From the NCBI GenBank assembly GCA_937974175.1, contig CALJIG010000035.1, forward strand, positions 37,019 through 101,018: DNA of 64,000 nucleotides, given 5' to 3'. The position numbers and the translations under genes were made by a program. This stretch comes from an uncultured Ignavibacteria bacterium (lineage in GTDB: Bacteria > Bacteroidota > Ignavibacteria > Tepidaquicellales > Tepidaquicellaceae). This document shows positions 46,100 to 52,806 of the stretch, piece after piece (the first letter of the stretch is position 1; each line of letters starts with the position of its first letter). The notes beneath the pieces are model-generated. The model ran no database searches and was not told the origin of the DNA. It was given only the letters and a program-made list of their open reading frames with translations.

Positions 46100-46248
46100 T
46101 TTCGCGAGTTGAATTTACCCACGAAAACACCAAAGCCACAAAATTACACGAAACTATTCAGATGAAAGTTTATCTGATTTATAATCTAGTTTTTATTTTT
46201 GTGTCTTTTGTGAGTTTAGAGTTTTTGTGTTGAGTCACCAGTGCGAAA
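46100..46248. repeat. Long imperfect inverted repeat, left of the MerR gene
   Basis: The left arm begins TTTCGC (46100-46105) and includes CACGAAAACACC; the right arm ends GCGAAA (46243-46248) and includes TTTTTGTGTTGAGTCACC. The arms pair imperfectly over about 50 bases around a central AT-rich part. The rest of the 422-base gap before the MerR gene (46249-46456) is AT-rich with nothing else recognised. Confidence 0.6.
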
Positions 46249-46456
46249 TAAGAAAATATCAACAATATTCATCTAAACATTTTAACTGAAAGAACTTACA
46301 AAGATTGATTAAAGCAAATAAAAAGCAATGTGTAAGTTTTGGTAAATCAATCTAGTATGCAATAAAATATATAAGTTATATTAAGGGGCTTGATAAATTG
46401 TATAGGGTTTCATAAATTTGTTTCAGGATTAATACCTGATTAATAAATATACTCTT

Positions 46457-46915
46457 ATGGCTGTTAAAAAGAACTTTCAGATGAAGAAGCTTTACTACTC
46501 GATTAGTGAAGTTTCAAAAATAACCGAACTCGAACAGTACGTACTCCGCTACTGGGAGACTGAATTTGAACAGCTAAAGCCCGCGAAAAACCTATCCGGA
46601 AACAGGATATACACCAACAAAGATATTCAGTTAATCCTTAAGATAAAGAAGCTTCTCCGCGATGAGAAATACACCGTAGAAGGCGCTAAAAAAATGCTCA
46701 AGACCTTTGCAAGCGATGAAGCTATCGAAGCCGAGCGCAGCGAAGCAGCGGCATCAAATCTTAAATCGGTCAAATCCCCTGCCCAGGGTGAGCTCAGTCT
46801 TTTTGACACGTCCTCTCAACATACGACACCTGAGTCAGACGAAGAGAAAGAACAGCTTAAGAGTGACTTAAAGGAATTGAAGACTTTCCTTAATAATTTG
46901 CTGGAAGATATTTAG
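46457..46915 (+). CDS. MerR-family transcriptional regulator
   Basis: The 152-residue DNA-binding protein has a MerR-type winged helix-turn-helix from about residue 13 to 80 (YYSISEVSKITELEQYVLRYW, RIYTNKDIQLILKIKKLL), followed by a variable acidic tail. The lack of Cys in a metal-binding pattern and the short tail suggest that it is not a heavy-metal sensor; this type is common in Bacteroidota next to the heat-shock or cell-envelope genes. No neighbour hints at the regulon. It is flanked on both sides by long inverted repeats. The start could also be the ATG at residue 9. Confidence 0.85.
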   Translation: MAVKKNFQMKKLYYSISEVSKITELEQYVLRYWETEFEQLKPAKNLSGNRIYTNKDIQLILKIKKLLRDEKYTVEGAKKMLKTFASDEAIEAERSEAAASNLKSVKSPAQGELSLFDTSSQHTTPESDEEKEQLKSDLKELKTFLNNLLEDI

Positions 46916-46924
46916 TCATAAGCT

Positions 46925-47063
46925 AATTTCACCACCAAAACTCAAAAAGCTCTAAAAACCGCCAAACTTCCATTTATTTCATTTATAAATTGCTGAAGTT
47001 TTTTATCTAATTTTTACAAAATTTTAGTGTACTTTTGTGTTTTGTGTGCTTTAGTGGTAAATT
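46925..47063. repeat. Long imperfect inverted repeat, right of the MerR gene
   Basis: The left arm starts AATTTCACCACCAA (46925) and continues CTCAAAAAGCTC; the right arm ends TTAGTGGTAAATT (47051-47063) after TTTTGTGTTTTGTGTGC. It shares the CAC/AAAA-rich arm design of the element at 46100 and of the 96-bp repeat (10205-10519). The rest of the gap, 47064-47328, has no feature that I can name. Confidence 0.6.
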
Positions 47064-47328
47064 ATTTTAACAAAGTAAAAATCTTCTTACTATCTTTTTA
47101 TAACCGAGCATTAGATCTCAGTCATCTCTAATTCTGCAAAATAGTTCAATTCCATTCTTAAATCACCTGATTCAGCGCATTTTTCAAGTTAGGCACGCCC
47201 TTTGATGTATTTATACGTAGTTCTTTGGAATTAGAATTCACAACATGCATTAATTTTTTTGCCTGTATAATTTAGGGTATTTATTTTTCTCTTTTGTTCA
47301 AAGAATAATTACCATAATTTAATAGGTA

Positions 47329-47535
47329 ATGGAACAACATTTAATATATCGACCTATAAGTAGTATGAACTTTTTTAGCACAATATTAACTGATATAGTA
47401 AAGTACGAATTCAACTATAAACTTTCTGATGACTGCATTGTCATATTTGCAGAGGGACGTGAGATAATCTCCTACAGGCAGGAAAACCTGAGGAATGATT
47501 TCCTGAATTATCTTGTTAATAATTTTAGCAGGTAG
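47329..47535 (+). CDS. Small protein of unknown function, 68 residues
   Basis: The frame encodes 68 residues beginning MEQHLIYRPISSMNFFSTIL. The composition is that of a soluble protein with two alternating strand-like stretches (KLSDDCIVIFAEGREIISY) and a C-terminal helix (RNDFLNYLVNNFS). No family or signal is recognised. It lies 87 bases upstream of the next small gene in the same direction. Codon choice and composition look normal for the window. Reality is likely but not proven. Confidence 0.5.
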   Translation: MEQHLIYRPISSMNFFSTILTDIVKYEFNYKLSDDCIVIFAEGREIISYRQENLRNDFLNYLVNNFSR

Positions 47536-47552
47536 TATCAGAGAGATGCCAA

Positions 47553-47607
47553 GAAAAAATTCTCATTGAAAAAATTCTCATTGAAAAAATTCTCATGAAA
47601 TGAGAAT
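47553..47607 (+). repeat. 15-bp tandem repeat with a closing inverted repeat
   Basis: GAAAAAATTCTCATT occurs three times from 47553 to 47597 (third copy ends CATG). ATGAGAAT at 47600-47607 can pair with the ATTCTCAT of the last copy around GAA, or with either earlier copy. It occupies the leader of the gene at 47623. Confidence 0.75.
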
Positions 47608-47622
47608 ATACGCTTAGTTGAA

Positions 47623-47994
47623 ATGAGTAAATTTGTATTAATGAAATCAAATACAAACAATATGAAAAACTTAAAACAAAATCCGGTTCTTCTGATGCAA
47701 TTAAGAAGAAAAGCTGCTATCCTGAATTTTATTTCTGAATTAGCTTTTAATGCAGAAGTAAAAGAGATATCATACGATTTTAATGACAGGAAAAACTTCT
47801 TTACAGTATCTTGTAATGGAATCGTAAAAGCATTTCCTCTTAATACTCCTCTCATCAATATAAAAAGAGAAGTAAGCAAATGCCTTACAGCGGATTACAG
47901 TTCAAAGTTCAGATACAGCGATTCGCTTAATTCAATGAATGAGCTTATACACAGAAGCGAAGAGAATCAGCTTAACTACAGATTAGCTATCTAA
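47623..47994 (+). CDS. Protein of unknown function, 123 residues
   Basis: The 123-residue product is soluble, with a helical basic N-terminal part (LMQLRRKAAILNFISELAFN) and an alternating middle (EVKEISYDFNDRKNFFTVSCNG). No family is recognised. Three ATG codons (47623, 47641, 47662) could serve as start; I keep the first. The leader carries a 15-bp triplicate repeat and hairpin (47553-47607). It ends before a strong terminator-like stem at 48013-48057. The preceding 68-residue gene may be in the same transcript. Confidence 0.6.
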   Translation: MSKFVLMKSNTNNMKNLKQNPVLLMQLRRKAAILNFISELAFNAEVKEISYDFNDRKNFFTVSCNGIVKAFPLNTPLINIKREVSKCLTADYSSKFRYSDSLNSMNELIHRSEENQLNYRLAI

Positions 47995-48012
47995 AATTTT
48001 ATATATACAAAA

Positions 48013-48057
48013 ATGCCATTGGTGTTTCATGGGTTGGAACATCAATGGCATAGATTT
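48013..48057 (+). terminator. Terminator after the 123-residue gene
   Basis: ATGCCATTGGTGTTTC pairs with GGAACATCAATGGCAT over 16 positions with two G-U pairs around ATGGGTT, followed by AGATTTTT. Confidence 0.75.
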
Positions 48058-48058
48058 T

Positions 48059-48177
48059 TCGTTAATAGTTGGTCGTTGCTCGTTATTACGTTATTAATTC
48101 TTAACCCTGTCACTCACTCCTTATGTACACAATATATACACAATTTCTTTCTACTTAATACTTGCTACTTTATACTC
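48059..48177. repeat. Two heptamer arrays behind the DUF4097 gene
   Basis: Units TCGTTAA, TAGTTGG, TCGTTGC, TCGTTAT lie at 48059-48090; these are the complement of the ACAACGA family. Units TCTACTT, AATACTT, GCTACTT, TATACTC lie at 48150-48177, 5 bases before the stop codon of the minus-strand gene. Confidence 0.7.
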
Positions 48178-48182
48178 AGCAA

Positions 48183-49082
48183 TCACTTCGTCAAAGAAAT
48201 ATTTCCCGCAGATGTAACGCATTTCAAAGCGCTGCCGCCGTTATTCAATCTTACTTTTAATTTAGCCGACATCGATTCTCTATCGACTTTAGCAAAATCA
48301 GAATTTATATTTCCGAGCGAAGTATATAAATCTGCATCTGCATCAAAATCCTCAGGAACTCTTACATTTATATTTCCTGCTGATGTATTCAGATCGATTC
48401 CCATATTTTTCCCTGCATAAGTCAGCTTAATATTGCCGCCGCTTGTTGATGCATCTACTGTTCCGTTCATTCCTTCAAGCTCCATATTACCGCCTGAAGT
48501 TGAAACGTTTACATTGCCGTTGAAGTAAGTGATTTTAACGTTACCGCCCGATGTTGAGCTGTTAATATTTCCCAGCACGTTATCATATTTTAAGTTGCCG
48601 CCTGATGTTGTTGCGTTTACATCACCGACAATTTTTGAAAGTTTTATTCCGCCGCCTGATGTATTGAGAGATACGTTACCGGTAAGATTTATAACTGAAA
48701 TTCCGCCGCCGCCTGTTACAACGTCAACGCTGTATCGCGCAGGTACATAAATTTTAAATTCTGTATTAAGATTGAAGTTTTTCTTATGAGAGAAATCTGA
48801 CTTCACTTCACTTTTTACAACTACACCTTCATAATCACTTTTTGCAGAATATGTAAAATACTCTTCGGCATTATCGTTGCCGAATACTTCTACTTTTACT
48901 TCATCTTTATTCCATGTTTCAATTTTCACTCCGCCGGCATAGGCATTAACTTTAAGTTTTTTACCTGACTCCGTATTAACACTAAAATTGGCAATTAATT
49001 TTCCGTCATCAGTTGCTAAAGAGTCTTTTACAAATAACATAATTACAAAAAGAGGGATGAAATTTAATAAAATAAATCTCAT
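48183..49082 (-). CDS. DUF4097-type exported beta-repeat protein
   Basis: The 299-residue product has a signal peptide (about 1-24) and a long beta-solenoid of repeated units of about 19-20 residues, each holding TSGGN or TSGGG and ending in a hydrophobic strand (LNTSGGGIKLSKIVGD, ATTSGGNLKYDNVLGN, SSTSGGNVKITYFNGN, VSTSGGNMELEGMNGT, ASTSGGNIKLTYAGKN). This is the DUF4097 adhesin-like architecture, found in exported or membrane-attached proteins. Function unknown. It stands alone upstream of the repeat island, and its 3' flank is lined with heptamers. Confidence 0.85.
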   Translation of the reverse strand: MRFILLNFIPLFVIMLFVKDSLATDDGKLIANFSVNTESGKKLKVNAYAGGVKIETWNKDEVKVEVFGNDNAEEYFTYSAKSDYEGVVVKSEVKSDFSHKKNFNLNTEFKIYVPARYSVDVVTGGGGISVINLTGNVSLNTSGGGIKLSKIVGDVNATTSGGNLKYDNVLGNINSSTSGGNVKITYFNGNVNVSTSGGNMELEGMNGTVDASTSGGNIKLTYAGKNMGIDLNTSAGNINVRVPEDFDADADLYTSLGNINSDFAKVDRESMSAKLKVRLNNGGSALKCVTSAGNISLTK

Positions 49083-49164
49083 AAGGATATTTAGTTAAGG
49101 TTTAAAAATGTTTTATAAACTTACGAACGCAAACTAAAAAAGTTCAGGTCAATACAGAAAACCT

Positions 49165-49184
49165 CCCTATTACTACTAATAGGG
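49165..49184. repeat. Palindrome CCCTATTA-CTAC-TAATAGGG, copy 2
   Basis: An 8-bp perfect inverted repeat around CTAC, followed by AAGAT. The partner at 9927-9944 has the same core and the same 3' flank GGGAA. Confidence 0.75.
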
Positions 49185-49232
49185 AAGATTTTATTGTGAT
49201 TAGAAATAAGTAATATTATATTTGAAAGTTAT

Positions 49233-49475
49233 AATTATGAATTATGAATTATGAATTATGAATTCACTTTTCAATTATAATCAAAATTTAAAAAATTCGT
49301 CAAAAATTCGTCATTGGTGAGAAATTATAAGGAATCAAATCCCGACGAAGACGGGACTAAATTTCGTTCAGAAATCAATCATTAACACAAAAACTTGAAA
49401 CTCGTAACTTGAAATTTGAAAATGAATTATAGAATCCGTCAAAAATCCGTCAATAAGAGAGAAAATACTGAACAC
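49233..49475. repeat. Heptamer arrays and CGTCAAAAATT repeats
   Basis: AATTATG occurs four times in a row (49233-49260). CGTCAAAAATTCGTCA is at about 49298, and CCGTCAAAAATCCGTCAA at about 49436. Units AACTTGA, AACTCGT, AACTTGA, AATTTGA form another 7-base array at 49392-49419. A related CCGTCAAAAATTCATCAAAAATCC is found at 10107. No credible gene lies in the 799-base gap 49083-49881. Confidence 0.65.
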
Positions 49476-49608
49476 AAGCTTCCCCCTCCTTGATAAGGAG
49501 GGGGACTGAGGGGGCGGTCTAAAATGTGACAATAATGTTACTTTTATCTGTGTCATCATAATAATCATATAAATCTGTGTTCCAAAATGTGACAATAATG
49601 CGACTATT
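49476..49608. repeat. 133-bp direct repeat, copy 1
   Basis: Starts AAGCTTCCCCCTCCTTGATA and ends GCGACTATT. Contains the CCCCCTCCTT/AAGGAGGGGG palindrome and two AATGTGACAATAATG motifs. Identical to copy 2 at every position that I compared. Confidence 0.9.
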
Positions 49609-49614
49609 ATATCT

Positions 49615-49646
49615 AGACCTGACAGGTTTTCAATCCTGTCAGGTCT
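49615..49646. repeat. Inverted repeat AGACCTGACAGG-N8-CCTGTCAGGTCT
   Basis: Perfect 12-bp arms around TTTTCAAT, located between the two copies of the 133-bp repeat. Confidence 0.85.
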
Positions 49647-49681
49647 GCTGTAAAATGTTACAATAATGCGTATGAACCAAT

Positions 49682-49814
49682 AAGCTTCCCCCTCCTTGAT
49701 AAGGAGGGGGACTGAGGGGGCGGTCTAAAATGTGACAATAATGTTACTTTTATCTGTGTCATCATAATAATCATATAAATCTGTGTTCCAAAATGTGACA
49801 ATAATGCGACTATT
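49682..49814. repeat. 133-bp direct repeat, copy 2
   Basis: Exact second copy of 49476-49608, beginning AAGCTTCC and ending GACTATT, 73 bases after the end of copy 1. Confidence 0.9.
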
Positions 49815-49841
49815 TCTTAAATCTTAAATCTGAATTCTTAA
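49814..49841. repeat. Heptamer array before rarA
   Basis: Units TTCTTAA, ATCTTAA, ATCTGAA, TTCTTAA follow copy 2 of the 133-bp repeat and stop 41 bases before the rarA start. Confidence 0.65.
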
Positions 49842-49881
49842 ATACCTTGATTTCCATATTTATTTAAGGTACTTTTAAAAT

Positions 49882-51225
49882 ATGGATTTATTTGATAGTG
49901 CCCAAAACAGTGAAAATTTCCCCTTAGCGGAGCGGCTCCGCCCTTCTTTGATAGAAGATTACGTAGGTCAAAAGCATCTCATAGGACCCGGAAAACCGAT
50001 TCGTATAATGATTGAGAAGAATGATATCTCCTCCATGATATTATGGGGACCGCCCGGAACGGGAAAGACTACTCTCGCTCTTTTAATATCGTACCTTGTG
50101 AATCTTGATTTCCGCCAGCTCTCTGCCGTATCATCGGGAGTAAAAGATGTCCGCGCAGTTCTTGAAGAAGCTGAGAAGAATCTGAAATACTCGCGTAAGA
50201 AGACGATACTTTTTATAGATGAAATTCACAGGTTTAACAAAGCGCAGCAGGACTCGCTCCTGCACAGCGTAGAGAAAGGCAGCATAATTTTAATAGGAGC
50301 AACGACTGAGAACCCTTCGTTTGAAGTCATCTCTCCCCTGCTTTCGCGAAGCAGAGTGTATGTTCTCGAAGAGCTTTCGAAGAATGACCTGATGCAGATG
50401 ATAGATACAGCTTTAACTAAGGATGAATACCTTAGCAAGATGAATATTGAAATCCCTGATAAAGACTTTCTCATTAAACTTTCAGGTGGAGACGGTCGTC
50501 GTTTATTAAACGGACTTGAACTTGCAGTGAAGCTGACTTATCCCGATGAAAGCGGAAAGATAATTCTTACCAATGAAATTCTTAAAGAGACTTATCAGAC
50601 CAATTATATAAAGTACGATAAGAATGCCGAAGAGCATTACAACGTTATATCTGCGTTCATCAAAAGTATGCGCGGAAGTGACCCCGATGCTGCTTTATAC
50701 TGGATGGCAAAGATGCTTAAAGGCGGTGAAGACGCGAAGTTTATCTGCAGAAGAATGGTCATACTTGCCAGTGAAGATGTCGGAAATGCCGACCCTTATG
50801 CGCTTACGATGGCAATGAATTGCTTCAATGCAATCAATGTAATCGGAATGCCTGAAGGACGGATTATCATGGGGCAGACTGCAGTTTATCTTGCCTGCGC
50901 TCCAAAGAGTAATGCATCTTATATGGCAATTTCGCAAGCGCTTGAAGATGCAGATAAATATCCCGATACAATGGTTCCCCTGCACTTACGAAACGCGCCA
51001 ACGAAATTAATGAAGGAACTTAACTACGGAAAAGAATACAACTATGCGCATAGCTTCGATAATCATTTTATAGATGACCAGTATTTACCCGATGAAGTGA
51101 AAGATAAAATTTATTATAAGCCGGGTGAGCTTGGCAAAGAAAAAGAAATTAAGGAGAGGCTTGAAGCCCTCTGGAAAGATTCAAAACATAAAAATTACAA
51201 TAAGACAGATAAGGACGGAAATTGA
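49882..51225 (+). CDS. rarA: Replication-associated recombination protein RarA (MgsA)
   Basis: RarA is a AAA+ ATPase that acts at stalled replication forks. The 447 residues show a Walker A G56-PPGTGKT-63, a Walker B with D113-E114 (ILFIDEIHRFNKAQQD), the clamp-loader-type LLSRSRVYVLEELS and the RarA-specific C-terminal part (SMRGSDPDAALYWMAKML, RRMVILASEDVGNADP). The length is normal. The ATG at 49882 is preceded by GTACTTTTAAAAT without a ribosome site. The next gene starts inside its stop codon. Confidence 0.94.
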   Translation: MDLFDSAQNSENFPLAERLRPSLIEDYVGQKHLIGPGKPIRIMIEKNDISSMILWGPPGTGKTTLALLISYLVNLDFRQLSAVSSGVKDVRAVLEEAEKNLKYSRKKTILFIDEIHRFNKAQQDSLLHSVEKGSIILIGATTENPSFEVISPLLSRSRVYVLEELSKNDLMQMIDTALTKDEYLSKMNIEIPDKDFLIKLSGGDGRRLLNGLELAVKLTYPDESGKIILTNEILKETYQTNYIKYDKNAEEHYNVISAFIKSMRGSDPDAALYWMAKMLKGGEDAKFICRRMVILASEDVGNADPYALTMAMNCFNAINVIGMPEGRIIMGQTAVYLACAPKSNASYMAISQALEDADKYPDTMVPLHLRNAPTKLMKELNYGKEYNYAHSFDNHFIDDQYLPDEVKDKIYYKPGELGKEKEIKERLEALWKDSKHKNYNKTDKDGN

Positions 51226-52112
51226 AGAAATTATTAAAGCATAGGTACACACCGTACTTTATGCTCGTTTTTTTAGCAGTTGTTTGGGGAAGTTCGTTTT
51301 TACTAATAAAAAAAGGACTGGTACAATTTAACCCAATTGAAGTAGCTTCACTCAGAGTTTTTTTCGCAGCGGTATTTTTACTGCCGATTGCAATGAAAAG
51401 AATTGGCAGGCTTCCAAAAATTGAATACATCAAAGTAACTTACCTTGGTTTAGTCGGTAACTTTATACCCGCGCTTTTATTTGCAATAGCGCAGACACAA
51501 ATCACAAGTTCCCTCTCGGGAATACTTAACGCATTGAGTCCGTTGTTTACATTACTCATAGCAAGATTGTTCTTTAAGCATAGAATTGTACTTGCTCAAA
51601 CGGTGGGATTGATAATCGGATTTGTAGGTTCGCTGGGACTTAGCTTTATTAATAAGGACGGCAATCTGGGGGCGATGAACTTCTATGTTTTATTTGTAGT
51701 AGGAGCAACGTTTTGTTATGCACTTAACGGTAACTTTATCAAACATAAATTTGATAAATACACAGCGCTTACACTTACATCAGTTTCGTTTTTCTTTATA
51801 GGATTGATTGCGCTTGCAATAATTATTTACATAGGTCTTCCCGGTAAAATTATCGGACATATAGGAGAGTATTCAGAATCTCTTATTGCTATCGTAGCTT
51901 TGGCTTTTCTGGGAACATCAGTAGCTCTATTAATTTATAATAAGCTCATCATGATGACTTCTCCAATTTTTGCAAGCTCGGTAACTTATCTTGTTCCTAT
52001 CGTTGCAGTGTTCTTTGGCTTGCTTGATAACGAGAACTTAACCTGGTGGCACATTGGCGGAATGGTAATGATTATCATAGGTGTTTATATTACAAACAGG
52101 GCGAGTAAGTAA
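51222..52112 (+). CDS. EamA-family transporter
   Basis: A 296-residue membrane protein with ten predicted helices in two EamA halves. The first half opens FLAVVWGSSFLLIKKGLVQF, which is the common DMT/RhaT-type motif. It starts with TTG at 51222 and overlaps the rarA stop as TTGA (51222-51225), so translation is probably coupled. The substrate is unknown. It is only distantly similar to the EamA protein at 10722-11624. Confidence 0.87.
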   Translation: MKKLLKHRYTPYFMLVFLAVVWGSSFLLIKKGLVQFNPIEVASLRVFFAAVFLLPIAMKRIGRLPKIEYIKVTYLGLVGNFIPALLFAIAQTQITSSLSGILNALSPLFTLLIARLFFKHRIVLAQTVGLIIGFVGSLGLSFINKDGNLGAMNFYVLFVVGATFCYALNGNFIKHKFDKYTALTLTSVSFFFIGLIALAIIIYIGLPGKIIGHIGEYSESLIAIVALAFLGTSVALLIYNKLIMMTSPIFASSVTYLVPIVAVFFGLLDNENLTWWHIGGMVMIIIGVYITNRASK

Positions 52113-52118
52113 AATTTA

Positions 52119-52538
52119 TCAGTAAGGATTGATATAAAAATATTTTTTAGAGTAGGAAAATGCTACATTGAAAAATTCGAAAAAACCAATTTGTCCCAGC
52201 AATACTCCGAAATTATTTGAATTAATAACACCAATTTCGATTGTTCTATTGCTATTTTGCAATCCTGTTATTTCCAAACTAATTTTGTTTATATAAATTG
52301 TAGCAGGCTGCCCCGTAATTCCGATTGTTTTGAAAGGTATCCCTTTTTCCCAATCAATCTTTAATATTTTTTCGGCAATATCACTATTTAAAATTGTTAT
52401 CGATGCACCACTGTCAATTAAGGCTCTGGTCCGAAATTCTCTAAATCCATTTTTTAACGTAATGTTAAGATATGGCATAAATATTTTTCGCAGTCCTGTA
52501 GGAAGTCTCTGCGTTATTGAGGAATAAGGTACTTTCAT
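52119..52538 (-). CDS. Retropepsin-like aspartic protease
   Basis: The 139-residue protein has the single-domain aspartic protease signature D42-S-G-A45 in RALIDSGASITIL, followed by a hydrophobic-hydrophobic-Gly type strand (about 110-120, FGVLLGQIGFF). This is the clan AA retroviral-like protease fold that works as a homodimer; bacterial members are poorly characterised. It has no signal peptide. The gene overlaps that of the upstream small protein by 4 bases (ATGA), and both are probably translated together. Similar small partner genes occur with such proteases in other bacteria. Confidence 0.8.
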   Translation of the reverse strand: MKVPYSSITQRLPTGLRKIFMPYLNITLKNGFREFRTRALIDSGASITILNSDIAEKILKIDWEKGIPFKTIGITGQPATIYINKISLEITGLQNSNRTIEIGVINSNNFGVLLGQIGFFEFFNVAFSYSKKYFYINPY

Positions 52539-52759
52539 ATTCCACCGGAAAAAAAGCTGTCCTTAGGGGGTAAATAAATTAATACACCTTGAGAAACATA
52601 GTCTAATAATTCATCAAGTGTATTTCCATAAGCTATAAGTTTAGAATTATCTTCGCTAACAACTATTATTTTAGCATCGATATTTTTTAACAAAGAAGTA
52701 TAGTCTACAACTTTATCGGAGCAATTCTCTGAATTAAGTATTTCGTCCCAGTTTTCCAT
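52535..52759 (-). CDS. Small protein coupled to the retropepsin (DUF5678-like)
   Basis: The 74-residue product is soluble and mixed alpha/beta, with IVVSEDNSKLIAYGNTLDEL and an ending with YLPPKDSFFSGG. The layout (a 'do it, my value, key, position' strand-turn-strand followed by a helix and a P-rich end) resembles the DUF5678 proteins that often stand before bacterial retropepsins. Assignment to the family is from pattern only. It starts at ATG 52759 and its stop overlaps the start of the protease gene. Confidence 0.55.
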   Translation of the reverse strand: MENWDEILNSENCSDKVVDYTSLLKNIDAKIIVVSEDNSKLIAYGNTLDELLDYVSQGVLIYLPPKDSFFSGGI

Positions 52760-52806
52760 AGATAATAATTATACTATATACCAAACAGAAATTCTATCTA
52801 AAAATT

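Noticed and set aside
47538..47879. Minus-strand open frame of 113 residues
   Set aside because: It is opposite to the better-supported gene at 47623-47994 and its C-terminal end is the translated 15-bp repeat.
49615..49646. Rho-independent terminator or attachment site
   Set aside because: No T run follows and there is no integrase or converging gene near; it is kept only as an inverted repeat.
52119..52759. Type II toxin-antitoxin system
   Set aside because: The overlap is suggestive, but neither protein matches a known toxin or antitoxin fold, so it is reported as a retropepsin pair only.
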